Under the pieces are notes generated by a model. It made no database searches. It saw nothing but the letters and a program-made list of their open reading frames with translations, and had not been told where the DNA came from. A program made the translations under genes and the position numbers. Source: Psychrobacillus sp044762745 (GTDB taxonomy: Bacteria > Bacillota > Bacilli > Bacillales_A > Planococcaceae). Taken from it: a stretch of 64,000 nucleotides of DNA. This document shows, piece after piece, positions 41,610-50,854 of this stretch; position 1 is the first letter of the stretch, and each line of letters opens with the position of its first letter. The stretch spans positions 18,646 through 82,645 of the forward strand of contig NZ_JBIWEX010000022.1 of NCBI RefSeq assembly GCF_044762745.1, in the 5' to 3' direction.

Positions 41610-43496
41610 TTAACCTCCCGGTGCATAGTCGAACAGTGCTGCAACGAATTCATCTTTATCAAAAAGGGTCTCGATTGCTGTTCGCGACGTAGTTAGAAAT
41701 GTTTTCGCATTTGTAATCTCTGTTTGTAAAATGGAATGGATACCGTCGAACTGAATATCACGTAAAGGTGGCAAATATTCATGTACATTGGCACTGACGA
41801 CCTCTGCGCGACTTCCGGAAGGGGCGGAACATGCATCTATATGGTCTGCATATGAAGAAGGGTTACTTTCAATTTCTTCGATACGCCTTACTACCTTCAT
41901 CTGCTCCAACGCAAATCCTTCGACCAATTCAATATCCAATGCTATTAGAAGCGCTTCAACATGACGGTTTTTCACTTCCAACGATAGGTTACCTTGCTGG
42001 TACATACGAACTGCGGCCGATATATTCACTTTTATCTGATCGGCTCCGCTTCCTTTAAATAAAATCATATCACTGCCCAAATAAGCACGACCGGCTTGGA
42101 ACCCTAGTGCATTTAGCATTTCGAGTATGGAATGACTATCCCCGATTTCTGCAAGCATGGGTCCTAATACATCTTTTAGTTTATCGAAGCTCTCCGTGAA
42201 CGAATCTTTCAATTGCATGAGACGGATGAGCGAACCGATATCGGCTCCTAGTACAGCCATGAATGGATTGCTACCGGCATAGTTTACGTTGTATTGAGAT
42301 TCCCGCACGGAATGATTGTTCTTGATGATGGACTTCATTTCTTCAAGAAGGCTTTCAATATTCGTCAATTCTTGGACGACAATATTTTTATCAGATTCTT
42401 TCAAATAACCGGCTTCGACGAAGTGACTAAAAATGATATTACTATTACTCGTCATTTTTTTGATCGAATCAATCAGCGGGGGAACTTTTGTATTCATGTC
42501 TGCGATCATCGCATTGATTTCATCGCCTTTTGTCATATACAATTTTGCATAATCCCAGTTACCCTGTGCACCTTCAAATATCGATATGTCCAGCCCTGTC
42601 AATTCTCTAAGCCCATTCGTGCTACCTACTTTCTCGGCGACCGTATACGTGATGGCAAGCTGTTGTAAATGGGCTACTTCCGCATCGGGCAACTGATCGA
42701 ATATGTCACGGATTCCCGGTCTTTCTTTATTCGTGTCGACTTCTTTAACACTACCGACTGTAAAAAAACCTCTTGCCCCACTGATGCCAAATAACGGATC
42801 ATCTGTTGAGATGAGCTGGTAGATGCCTTTTGTATGACCCTCCTTCTCATAGTACTCTTCCGTAAATGTCCGCAACTGTACTGGGTCAAGCCTATAAATG
42901 GCAAATGAATCATGCCGACTCAACGAGAATTGCTTATTCACTTCTTGACGGAACTCTGCGTCTGCTGAATAAAGTTGATAATAATTAGTCTGTGCCCCAT
43001 TGACACTGTAGACTTTATCAAAAACATTGTAGATCAATTGTGCTGTTGCATTATTATTATGGGCAAGCGAGTGGGACATCCCGATAATATCAGCTTGATT
43101 CACTTCGTCATTAACGTTGAAGTGTTCCATCGCGTCATTGACGAAATTATACGTAGCATAGGCCTGCGTTGCATCCTGCCCAGCTAACATCGCATTCATA
43201 TTGTACTCCCAATCCTTCGCCTGCTGACTGCCTTGGGAAAGGATATACAATTGGTTATTCTCCTTTCCTTCCGTCTTAAAATAAATCGCTGTGCCGTCAT
43301 ATCCAGATTGGTCGCCCTTTAAACTTTTCGCATCGCTCGATTTCAATATTTCGATGTCAGCTTTCAATTCGTGGCCCATCTCTTCGAAGTAAATTCTCCT
43401 GACTTCCACTATAAACTCGTCATTTTTCAGTCCTTTGTACTCTAAATCAATTAAACGCAGCCGAAGATTATCGGAATGTAAAACCTCATTTCCCAT
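41610..43496 (-). CDS. Large lipase-like (DUF6792-type) protein
   Basis: The 628-residue protein has an N-terminal alpha/beta-hydrolase-like region (about 40-230): 'SGYDGTAIYF', 'QLYILSQGSQQAKDW', and a nucleophile-elbow-like 'IIGMSHSLAHNN' at about residue 140. This is G-x-S-x-S rather than the usual G-x-S-x-G. The middle and C-terminal parts (about 300-628) are long helices without known motifs. No signal peptide is seen. It lies between a lipoprotein gene and a small helical protein gene, with gaps under 16 nt. The arrangement resembles Bacillus gene sets of DUF6792 proteins; activity is unproven. Confidence 0.75.
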   Translation of the reverse strand: MGNEVLHSDNLRLRLIDLEYKGLKNDEFIVEVRRIYFEEMGHELKADIEILKSSDAKSLKGDQSGYDGTAIYFKTEGKENNQLYILSQGSQQAKDWEYNMNAMLAGQDATQAYATYNFVNDAMEHFNVNDEVNQADIIGMSHSLAHNNNATAQLIYNVFDKVYSVNGAQTNYYQLYSADAEFRQEVNKQFSLSRHDSFAIYRLDPVQLRTFTEEYYEKEGHTKGIYQLISTDDPLFGISGARGFFTVGSVKEVDTNKERPGIRDIFDQLPDAEVAHLQQLAITYTVAEKVGSTNGLRELTGLDISIFEGAQGNWDYAKLYMTKGDEINAMIADMNTKVPPLIDSIKKMTSNSNIIFSHFVEAGYLKESDKNIVVQELTNIESLLEEMKSIIKNNHSVRESQYNVNYAGSNPFMAVLGADIGSLIRLMQLKDSFTESFDKLKDVLGPMLAEIGDSHSILEMLNALGFQAGRAYLGSDMILFKGSGADQIKVNISAAVRMYQQGNLSLEVKNRHVEALLIALDIELVEGFALEQMKVVRRIEEIESNPSSYADHIDACSAPSGSRAEVVSANVHEYLPPLRDIQFDGIHSILQTEITNAKTFLTTSRTAIETLFDKDEFVAALFDYAPGG

Positions 43497-43511
43497 TTGT
43501 CATCACCACTT

Positions 43512-44180
43512 TCATTTGACTTCTTTGTCGACGAACTCGATAGACTTGACCCAATGGATCATCTTATTCAATTCTTCTTCTTTTATCGCCTGACACTTCT
43601 GTTCGTCGTCCTTACATTGTGTGTCATATACGATTTGGATTACACCGTGCCCCTTCTGGCTTAAGACCAATGCCGCTATGCCGAACACATCAGGATCGAA
43701 TTCAATTGGCGCACAGTAGACTTCCGAAGTTTCAGTTGTCATTTTTTCAAAATCCAGCTTTTGTCCAACACTCCCTTCCAACATTTCTAAACCTCCATTA
43801 ACACTTTCTATCGAGCCATAGGCATAATAATTGATTTTAACTTGAGAATCAGTACCATTGTCATTTATGGTACTCATTAAAAACCCTTCAAATTGGTCGT
43901 CTTTCACCCCATATCCTTGATGGATTACTCCTTCCTGAGGAAACAGCATCCGGTAACGCTTTGTCCCTGAAAGGAATGGATAATATCCTTTTTCGACCTC
44001 TTCTATGGACTGGATGAAACTACGCGTAAATTCGTCCTGTAGTGCCCGGACATCCGGCAAATCTTCCTCCTTCATTTCTGAAGGTTTAATATCCTTTCCA
44101 TTTTCCTTTGCCATTTGACAACCTCCTAGTACTAAACCAATGCTTACTATAAATAATAATAGTCTACGATTTTTCCACAT
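43512..44180 (-). CDS. Lipoprotein, first gene of the lipase-like operon
   Basis: I place the start at 44180, where AAGGAGTG lies 5 nt upstream and the product begins with a proper lipoprotein signal (MWKNRRLLLFIVSIGLVLGGC, Cys at residue 21). An in-frame codon at 44255 would bury this signal. The mature 200-residue protein has two Cys that could form a disulfide ('YDTQCKDDEQKCQ'). It should sit on the outer face of the membrane. Its function is unknown; it is followed 15 nt later by the lipase-like gene. Confidence 0.8.
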   Translation of the reverse strand: MWKNRRLLLFIVSIGLVLGGCQMAKENGKDIKPSEMKEEDLPDVRALQDEFTRSFIQSIEEVEKGYYPFLSGTKRYRMLFPQEGVIHQGYGVKDDQFEGFLMSTINDNGTDSQVKINYYAYGSIESVNGGLEMLEGSVGQKLDFEKMTTETSEVYCAPIEFDPDVFGIAALVLSQKGHGVIQIVYDTQCKDDEQKCQAIKEEELNKMIHWVKSIEFVDKEVK

Positions 44181-44540
44181 GTCAGCACTCCTTAATGAAA
44201 TAAACGTTGTTCTTTCAAATGATTTAACTCTCTGAAGAAGGTCCACTTGCAACACAAAGTGAAAGCTTTAGTAGATTAATTTAAATTTAAATACATATTC
44301 TAATAATTAGCATAATTTCACAGCGTGAACAATGGATTTCCTGTAAATAGCTTTCAATTGAATCGTTAGTCATTTACCCTCTCAAAAATGAAGGTCTTTT
44401 GAAACGCATCGAAGTGTAACTTGCCATTACCTTTTACACTATTAGTCTATGTCATAAATTTGTTTAGCCTCCAATATCTCCTTAATGAAAAGTAACCACC
44501 TCTCTAATGTTGAGAAGTGGTTATACCTTTAGTTATTAAT
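44181..44540. other. Intergenic region upstream of the lipoprotein operon
   Basis: AT-rich sequence that should contain the operon promoter. Apart from the terminator of the alcohol dehydrogenase gene at its left end I see no gene or repeat. Confidence 0.5.
44497..44532 (-). terminator. Terminator after alcohol dehydrogenase gene
   Basis: TAACCACTTCTC and GAGAGGTGGTTA pair with one mismatch and are followed by a T-rich tail. Note that this lies downstream of the dehydrogenase stop at 44541. Confidence 0.82.
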
Positions 44541-45698
44541 TTATAAGTAGGCCTGTTCGAGAATTTGTAGATAATCGGTAGATGTAATGGGACGAACATT
44601 ACTCGCTGTTGAGTTGTTCTGTACGGCCAATTCCACAATACGTGGGAAATCTTCTTTCCGTACACCCGGTAAATCTTTTAGCTTAGGAATTTCAAGCGCC
44701 TCTGTGAAGGATGTGATTCCTTCTATTAGTTTTTCGACCGCCATTTCTTCTGTGTCCAAATCATTTGCGAATTTCATATATCGTGCCAGTGTTGCATGCA
44801 TTTGTTTGTTTTCCTCTGCATTGAATCGTAACACATGTGGTAAGAAGACAGCATTAGCAACACCATGAGGAGTGTCGTAAAGCCCACCTAGTGCTTCTGC
44901 TAAACAATGAATCGCTGCAACATCAGCAGAACCAAAACATAAGCCAGCTAATAAGCTGCCTTCTAACATTTCTTGACGAGCCTCTTCATTTTGCCCGTCT
45001 CGGAAGGCAGTAGGCAATGCGGAAACAATTGTTTGCATCGCCTTAGAACCAAGAGCTTGTGAAATCGGATTTGTTACTTTACATGTATATCCCTCAATGG
45101 CGTGAACTAATGCATCTACACCGGTAGCAGCGGTAACAGTAGATGGAACACTGAATGTTAATGAAGGATCTAGAACGGCTAAAATTGGTCTCAATGAAGC
45201 ATGCTTGAGTGTCATTTTTCGGTGTGTTGATTCTTCTGTAATTACAGCGGAGCGAGTCACTTCTGATCCCGTTCCTGCAGTCGTTGGGATACAAATAATT
45301 GGTGCAATATTGGTGTATGAGCGTAATCCGTCCGCATAGTCCGTTGGAGTCCCTCCATTTGGTCCACATAACGCAATGGTTTTACCTGTATCCATTGCAC
45401 TTCCACCGCCAATAGCAACTACAGCGTCTGCATCAAAATCGCGAAATATTTCGGCACCCGCTAAGCAATCTGTATCTCGAGGATTTTGTTTAATTGAGTC
45501 GAATAATAATGTACGATAACCAGATGCCTCTAGGGCAGTCTTAATCGGTGCAACTAGTCCCGTCCGGACCACACCAGGATCACTCACAATAAGAATGGAT
45601 GAGCCAATTTCTAGGGATTGCAACATCTCTGGTAATTGCTTTGTCTTTCCCATCCCCATTTGAATTTGAGTAGAGCAAAAATAGTTATAAGACTTCAT
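44541..45698 (-). CDS. Iron-containing (group III) alcohol dehydrogenase
   Basis: The 385-residue protein has the family NAD motif 'VVAIGGGSAMDTGK' (about 93-106) and the metal-binding residues in 'GVDALVHAIEGYTC' (Asp, His) and 'HCLAEALGGLYDTPHGVANAV' split over residues 263-283 (two His). Members reduce or oxidise short alcohols, diols or lactaldehyde, so the substrate cannot be fixed. It is monocistronic, with a terminator on each side of the locus and a GGAGG site before the start. Confidence 0.92.
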   Translation of the reverse strand: MKSYNYFCSTQIQMGMGKTKQLPEMLQSLEIGSSILIVSDPGVVRTGLVAPIKTALEASGYRTLLFDSIKQNPRDTDCLAGAEIFRDFDADAVVAIGGGSAMDTGKTIALCGPNGGTPTDYADGLRSYTNIAPIICIPTTAGTGSEVTRSAVITEESTHRKMTLKHASLRPILAVLDPSLTFSVPSTVTAATGVDALVHAIEGYTCKVTNPISQALGSKAMQTIVSALPTAFRDGQNEEARQEMLEGSLLAGLCFGSADVAAIHCLAEALGGLYDTPHGVANAVFLPHVLRFNAEENKQMHATLARYMKFANDLDTEEMAVEKLIEGITSFTEALEIPKLKDLPGVRKEDFPRIVELAVQNNSTASNVRPITSTDYLQILEQAYL

Positions 45699-45784
45699 TA
45701 ATACCCCTCCTATTTTCTGAATCTAACTTCATGATACATGTAATAGAGTAATCATCAAAGATGAATATTCAGAGTATTTGTAAA

Positions 45785-45838
45785 AAAAAAAAAAAAACAA
45801 CGTACAAACCGGATAATAGGTTTGTGCGTTGTTTTTCA
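45785..45838 (-). terminator. Terminator after ligD with a 16-nt homopolymer
   Basis: AACAACGCACAAACC and GGTTTGTACGTTGTT form a 15-bp stem with one mismatch. On the minus strand a T16 run follows, unusually long. Confidence 0.95.
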
Positions 45839-47662
45839 TTCTTCTTTTAACTGGGTCAGTACGTCTTTGAATCTTTGCTTGTCTAAATTCTTTCTAAAAT
45901 CACGAAATGGATTTCCTTGTTTTTTCATACGTTCTAAAACTGCTGGTATAGAAAATAAGGATGGTTTTAATGAATGATCCACTTCATCCCAATTTAAAGG
46001 TGTTGCAATAAGTCCTAAATCATTACCTCTTGTCGAATATGGAGCTATAACTGTTTTTCCCTCTGCATGTTGAACATAGTCTAGGTACAATTTGTCGCCA
46101 CGATGCTTTTTTAGTCTTTCTGTCGTAAACCACTGTGGTTCTTGTTCGACTAGAAAATCACAAACAAACTTTGTAAACACACGAGTATCTTCGTATGAAA
46201 AAGTATCAAAAGGGAGTGGAATATAGACTTGCATTCCTTTACCTCCAGACGTTTTGATGAAAGATTGCAGATCAAAATGATCAAAAATTGCTTTCATTCG
46301 TAAGGCAGCTTCTCTGGCCAAAGAAAACTCTTCGACAGAAGGAGGATCTAAATCAAATACAATTTCAGTCGGCTTATTTGTATGGATTGTTTGAAATGGA
46401 ATGTGGAATTCTAGTGACAACTGATTTCCTAGCCATAATAACGACTCGATATCGTTACACATAATATAGTTAATATCCTCAACCTGTTTTGTCGCAATAA
46501 AATCTGGAACATAATTCGGACTGTTTTTTTGATAAAAACTTTCACCAGGCACTCCATGTGGAAAGCGAATAACTGTTAAAAGACGATCACGTAAAAAAGG
46601 GAGCATGTAAGATGATACATTCTGTAGGTATAATAAATAGTCATCTTTTGAAAGACTACTTGATGGCCAAACAGGTTTTTCCGGATGGGTTATCTGCACA
46701 GCTATCGGGATAGGATGAAGTTGTCGTAGCATATGACTCCAGTTACAATCGATCGGCTCCTTTTCAAAATTAAATGCATGGAACCTCGGTTCTCTTAATT
46801 TCTCTCCCACAAAATCTATACAAGCTATTTCTACGCAAATGGATGGATCTAGCTCCCAAACATTCTTAGATAGCTTTGTCCCATTCGCTTGAAACAAAGC
46901 TTTTAGTGTACTTGATTCCTCTTCTTTAAGTCCATGTTGGAAAGTCACCACTTCTACTAGCCCTTTCTTTTCATAAACAGCCCCGTGGAAAAAGCCATTA
47001 CTTTTATCAAATTTCGTTAATATAACAGTGACGATTCTCCAGTTTTTTATTTTCAACCAATTGTTTGTACGTATATCACCAAGCCAATTGCTTGTTTTTC
47101 GTTTTGCAACGATCCCTTCTCCATTGTTACTTATTATTTTGTTCCATAACTCCTCACTATCCTTATATACTTCTATCGCTTGAATTCGATTACTGTCTTC
47201 ATAATTTATAGAAACGGGGAGCTTAATGGTACGGAATAATTTTTTTTGTATTTGTTTTCTTTTAGTTATCGAGAGATTTGTTTGACTCTCTCCTTTAAAT
47301 TTTAGAAGATCAAATAATACATAGTGGCACGGAAAATTTTGAACATGTCTCTTTATTACATCTTCCTTACGCATTCGGGATCTTAATTGTACGATGGAAA
47401 AGTTACTCTGAAAATTATTCGTTAAATAAACTAACTCACCATCTAGCGTTAATGGTAAGTAAGGACTAATTTGTTCATATATTTCATGGCAAAAATTAAT
47501 AATTTCCGGGAACATGGCGTTAAGTATTTTCCCATTTCTACTTTTAAGTATAGGTTCACTTTCCCATTCTAATATGCATCGAAAACCATCATATTTTGTT
47601 TCATATAACCAATCTTTTCCTACTGGAATGTCTGTTGCATCCGTTAACAGCATTGGTTTCAA
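45836..47662 (-). CDS. ligD: ATP-dependent DNA ligase LigD (ligase-polymerase type)
   Basis: LigD fills in and seals double-strand breaks together with Ku in bacterial non-homologous end joining. The 608-residue protein has the Bacillus order: ligase first (active Lys23 in 'YETKYDGFR', OB fold to about 300), then the primase-polymerase domain (about 320-590) with the metal motif 'VFDLDPPS' and 'SGGKGMQVYIPL'. No phosphoesterase domain is present, as in B. subtilis LigD. It is divergent from ku across 113 bp that should contain both promoters. B. subtilis expresses this pair in spores. Confidence 0.96.
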   Translation of the reverse strand: MKPMLLTDATDIPVGKDWLYETKYDGFRCILEWESEPILKSRNGKILNAMFPEIINFCHEIYEQISPYLPLTLDGELVYLTNNFQSNFSIVQLRSRMRKEDVIKRHVQNFPCHYVLFDLLKFKGESQTNLSITKRKQIQKKLFRTIKLPVSINYEDSNRIQAIEVYKDSEELWNKIISNNGEGIVAKRKTSNWLGDIRTNNWLKIKNWRIVTVILTKFDKSNGFFHGAVYEKKGLVEVVTFQHGLKEEESSTLKALFQANGTKLSKNVWELDPSICVEIACIDFVGEKLREPRFHAFNFEKEPIDCNWSHMLRQLHPIPIAVQITHPEKPVWPSSSLSKDDYLLYLQNVSSYMLPFLRDRLLTVIRFPHGVPGESFYQKNSPNYVPDFIATKQVEDINYIMCNDIESLLWLGNQLSLEFHIPFQTIHTNKPTEIVFDLDPPSVEEFSLAREAALRMKAIFDHFDLQSFIKTSGGKGMQVYIPLPFDTFSYEDTRVFTKFVCDFLVEQEPQWFTTERLKKHRGDKLYLDYVQHAEGKTVIAPYSTRGNDLGLIATPLNWDEVDHSLKPSLFSIPAVLERMKKQGNPFRDFRKNLDKQRFKDVLTQLKEE

Positions 47663-47775
47663 CTTTTTTCCTACTTTCTCTTTTTATATAGCATTCGATC
47701 ATTTCTCCATCGCAATACATAAAAATAGAGAAATGACTGCATAGTAAGAAGAAAAGAAAAAGTAGGTGTAATTTC

Positions 47776-48603
47776 ATGCATACAGTTTGGAAAGGAAGTA
47801 TTAGTTTTGGATTGGTTAATATCCCGATAAAACTACATTCCGCAACCGAAAACAAAGATATCAAGTTAAGACAACTACACAAAGAATGTCATACTCCGAT
47901 TAGTTATGAAAAAGTATGTGAGGGGTGCAAAAAAGAGGTTAAAAATGAAGATATCGTAAAAGCTTACGAATACTCGAAAAATAAATTTGTCTTGTTAGAT
48001 GCAGAAGAACTAGAAAAGCTAAAAAAGGAAAATGAAGATAAAGCAGTGGAAATCGTAGACTTTGTCAAGTTGGAAGAAATAGATCCGATCTATTTTGAAC
48101 GTAGTTATTTTATGGCACCCGATAGCGGTGGTGGAAAAGCATACTCCCTTTTAAGAAAAGCGCTGGAGGATTCCGGAAAGATAGGTATAGCCAAAATAAT
48201 TATTAGATCTAAAGAACAATTGGCCGTAGTTCGAGTGTATAAAGAAACGTTAATGATGGAAACAATTCATTTTCCAGATGAAGTTAGAAGTGTGGAAGAT
48301 GTGCCCAATATACCGAGCGAACAAACCGTTGTGAAAAAAGAACTTGATACAGCTCTTATGTTAGTTGATCAGCTAACGACGGTATTTGAACCCGAGAAGT
48401 ATACCGATGAATATCGGACAGCATTAATGGAGCTAATCGAGGAGAAGAAATCCGGAAATAATATAGTAACTACAAGCGAAAAACAACCGGAGCTTCCTTC
48501 GAATGTAACCGATTTAATGTCTGCTCTTCAAGCTTCACTAGACCGGACAAAAAAGAAAAAACCTACTACAAGAAAAAGAACAGCAAAAGCAAAGACTTCA
48601 TAA
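47776..48603 (+). CDS. ku: Ku protein of non-homologous end joining
   Basis: Ku binds broken DNA ends as a homodimer and recruits LigD. The 275-residue protein shows the bacterial Ku core: 'WKGSISFGLVNIPIKL' at the start, 'CHTPISYEKVC' with a zinc-less knuckle, 'YFMAPDSGGGKAY' and 'FEPEKYTDEYR'. A basic tail (KKKKPTTRKRTAKAKTS) ends it, as expected for DNA contact. It is divergent from ligD. A dispersed structured repeat starts only a few bases after its stop codon. Confidence 0.96.
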   Translation: MHTVWKGSISFGLVNIPIKLHSATENKDIKLRQLHKECHTPISYEKVCEGCKKEVKNEDIVKAYEYSKNKFVLLDAEELEKLKKENEDKAVEIVDFVKLEEIDPIYFERSYFMAPDSGGGKAYSLLRKALEDSGKIGIAKIIIRSKEQLAVVRVYKETLMMETIHFPDEVRSVEDVPNIPSEQTVVKKELDTALMLVDQLTTVFEPEKYTDEYRTALMELIEEKKSGNNIVTTSEKQPELPSNVTDLMSALQASLDRTKKKKPTTRKRTAKAKTS

Positions 48604-48935
48604 TAACAAAATTGCAAGCGCCTCTGTAGAGGAATACAGTCTAAGTACGCGACATCGTGTCGCAACGACTGTATGACCTGCATCCTGCAGGCCTCCGACA
48701 GGCAAATGGGAAAGGGGTAGATCTGCAAAGTGCGCCACATCCTATGGCAAAGCAGACATGACCCGCTTCGTGCGGGCCCAGGAGGCAGCTCCTCAGCCAC
48801 CACAAGCGATTTTGTTTGCGACGAGCTTTGCGCAGGAGCAGCTTTTTCCCATTTGACCCCGATGGGCAAAGCGCTGGAGTCTGGATGTAGAAGTTCTTGT
48901 AGAAAGTTATCTAGATGACTAGATTTTTATAATTT
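48604..48935 (+). repeat. Dispersed structured element (long form) directly after ku
   Basis: It starts with AACAAAATTGCAAGCGCCT and ends near the AT-rich 'tttataatttctt'. The ends match the copy at 55187-55300. About 230 extra bases sit between the GCGCCT and the CCCCGA parts and contain nested inverted repeats: gcgacatcgtgtcgc, cctgcatcctgcagg, cccgcttcgtgcggg, and CAAATGGGAAA pairing with TTTCCCATTTG across about 135 bp. The region is GC-rich against its surroundings. An open frame on the minus strand here is a by-product. Confidence 0.8.
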
Positions 48936-48952
48936 CTTAATCAATATAAATA

Positions 48953-48987
48953 GCGACCACTCTATTAGGGAGATGGTCGCCTTTTTC
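48953..48987 (+). terminator. Terminator downstream of ku
   Basis: GCGACCA and TGGTCGC flank a 14-nt loop, followed by five T on the plus strand. Confidence 0.8.
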
Positions 48988-49052
48988 AGTATCTGGGGTT
49001 CATCATGCGTAACGATCATTACGGTTGTCCCTGTTTTTTTAATTTCTGCAGA

Positions 49053-50009
49053 TTAATTGTTAGTGATTAATAATTGATCCATTACACTCTTCAAAATATT
49101 AATGGATGAAGCTAATTTTTCTTTTTCATCCGTATTCAAGTCAATTTCAACAATTTCTCGTAATCCTTGCCTATTTATAATCGCTGGCACGCCAACATAA
49201 ATATCATTATGTCCGTATTCACCGCCCAAGTAAGCAGACACAGGCAGAATGGCATTTTCATTTTTAAAAATAGCTTTTGTTAGTTTAGCTAATCCAATAC
49301 CAATTCCATAGTATGTTGACCCCTTGCGCTCCGCAATATGAATTGCTGCATCACGAACATTTACAACGATATTCTCGATATCCTCTACATTATATTTACT
49401 ATTAGAATTGACAATGTCTAATAATGATTTATTGCCAATTGTCGTTGTGCTCAATGCAGCTAACTGTGAGTCGCCATGCTCACCAATTATATACCCATTA
49501 ATACTTCGTGCATCTACATTAAAGTACTCCCCTAGCATAAATAGATACCTAGCAGTATCTAATAATGTTCCAGAGCCAATTACTCTTTCCTTAGGAAGTC
49601 CTGAAAACTTCCATGTTACATATGTTATGATATCTACTGGATTTGTTGCAATTATAAAAATTCCATCAAATCCAGAATCCATCACTTTTTCAACAATAGA
49701 CTTTACTATCTTCGTGTTTTTTTCAACAACTGTTAATCGTGTTTCCTCTTCACTTTGACTTACTCCAGCAGTAATGCAAACAATATCTGCATCTTTACAA
49801 TCACTATAATCACCCTGCCAAACTTTCGTAGGGGATGGAGAATAAAGTTTGCCATGGTTTAAATCCATAGCCTCGCCTTCTGCCCTCTCACTATTCATAT
49901 CAATTAGTACTAGTTCTTCCGTTATGGCTTGATTAACTAAAGCATATGCGTAACTTGAACCAACAAATCCTGTTCCTATTACCACTACTCTATTAACTTT
50001 ATTAACCAT
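49053..50009 (-). CDS. L-lactate dehydrogenase-family 2-hydroxyacid dehydrogenase
   Basis: The 318-residue enzyme interconverts a 2-oxo acid and an L-2-hydroxy acid with NAD(H). The NAD motif is IGTGFVGSSYA, the catalytic Asp/Arg are in 'LLDTARYL', and the His is in 'IGEHGDSQ'. The substrate loop reads 'AGVSQSEEETRL', where canonical L-LDH has QKPGETR; Gln and the active Arg are kept, but Lys-Pro-Gly is replaced by Ser-Glu-Glu. It is the last gene of the PotABCD-type operon, so it may act on an acid derived from the imported compound rather than on pyruvate in fermentation. Confidence 0.88.
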   Translation of the reverse strand: MVNKVNRVVVIGTGFVGSSYAYALVNQAITEELVLIDMNSERAEGEAMDLNHGKLYSPSPTKVWQGDYSDCKDADIVCITAGVSQSEEETRLTVVEKNTKIVKSIVEKVMDSGFDGIFIIATNPVDIITYVTWKFSGLPKERVIGSGTLLDTARYLFMLGEYFNVDARSINGYIIGEHGDSQLAALSTTTIGNKSLLDIVNSNSKYNVEDIENIVVNVRDAAIHIAERKGSTYYGIGIGLAKLTKAIFKNENAILPVSAYLGGEYGHNDIYVGVPAIINRQGLREIVEIDLNTDEKEKLASSINILKSVMDQLLITNN

Positions 50010-50070
50010 AATACCCTCCCTTTGAATAATTCTAGCAACTTCTCACTTCTTAAATTACCAAGTAAATCAA

Positions 50071-50853
50071 TTACTGAAGTTTATTTTTAAGACGCGCTTT
50101 ACGTGCAGAAACCAGTTCTTGTGATACAAACAATGAAATAGTTAGTCCAATGAGAATCGTTGAAACTGCCGCCATCGTCGGGTCAACTTGAATGCGAAGA
50201 TTTTCCCACATAGCGATAGGTAATGTTTTTGTCTTAGAACCCGCTAAAAACATGGTTACGACTACTTCATCTAGGGAAATGATAAAAGCAAATAAAGCTC
50301 CTGATAAAACTCCTGGGCGGATCAAAGGAAGAGTTACTTTAAAAAAAGCTCCTATAGGGGTGGACCCTAGTCCCAAAGCTGCCCATTCTAGATTACGATC
50401 CATTCCCTTCAAACTAGCTGTTACGGTTACAAAAACAACTGGAATAGCCAATACTGTATGTGCCAATATCAAGCCTATAAAACTATTTGACAGATTTAGC
50501 GGAGCAAATGAATGATAGAGGGCAACCCCGGTGATAATCACTGGAATAATCATCGGTGCCACCATTAAAGTCATAAACAGCTTTTTTCCCCAAAAGTTTA
50601 ATCTTGTAACAGTAAGTGAAGCCATAATTCCTAAAATAGTCGCTAAAATGGAAGTGAACAAAGCTATGATAAGGCTACGAAACAAACCAATTACCCATTC
50701 TCGGTTATTAAAGAAACTTTCATACCATTTTAATGAGTAACCAGGAGGTGGAAATTCAAAAAAACTAGAAGAAGAAAAGGACATAGGTATTACCACCAAA
50801 ATAGGTGAAATTAAGACCATAATAATAACTCCAACTGTTATTCTAAGCCACAT
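50071..50853 (-). CDS. ABC transporter permease, PotC-like
   Basis: The 260-residue membrane protein has six hydrophobic segments and the inner-membrane EAA loop 'EWAALGLGSTPIGAFFKVTLPLIRPG' in two pieces at about residues 155-180, the PotC/YdcV type. It starts one base after the stop of the other permease gene, so the two are translationally coupled. With the ATPase and binding protein it forms a complete importer of the spermidine/putrescine class. Confidence 0.9.
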   Translation of the reverse strand: MWLRITVGVIIMVLISPILVVIPMSFSSSSFFEFPPPGYSLKWYESFFNNREWVIGLFRSLIIALFTSILATILGIMASLTVTRLNFWGKKLFMTLMVAPMIIPVIITGVALYHSFAPLNLSNSFIGLILAHTVLAIPVVFVTVTASLKGMDRNLEWAALGLGSTPIGAFFKVTLPLIRPGVLSGALFAFIISLDEVVVTMFLAGSKTKTLPIAMWENLRIQVDPTMAAVSTILIGLTISLFVSQELVSARKARLKNKLQ

Positions 50854-50854
50854 C

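Noticed and set aside
47663..47775. Sigma-G type promoter between ligD and ku, expected from B. subtilis
   Set aside because: GCATT and CATAAAA-like boxes are present, but the spacing (about 22) does not fit well, so I did not annotate it.
48528..48869. 113-codon open frame on the minus strand overlapping the end of ku
   Set aside because: It lies within the structured dispersed repeat and antisense to the ku tail; no start site or protein-like pattern.
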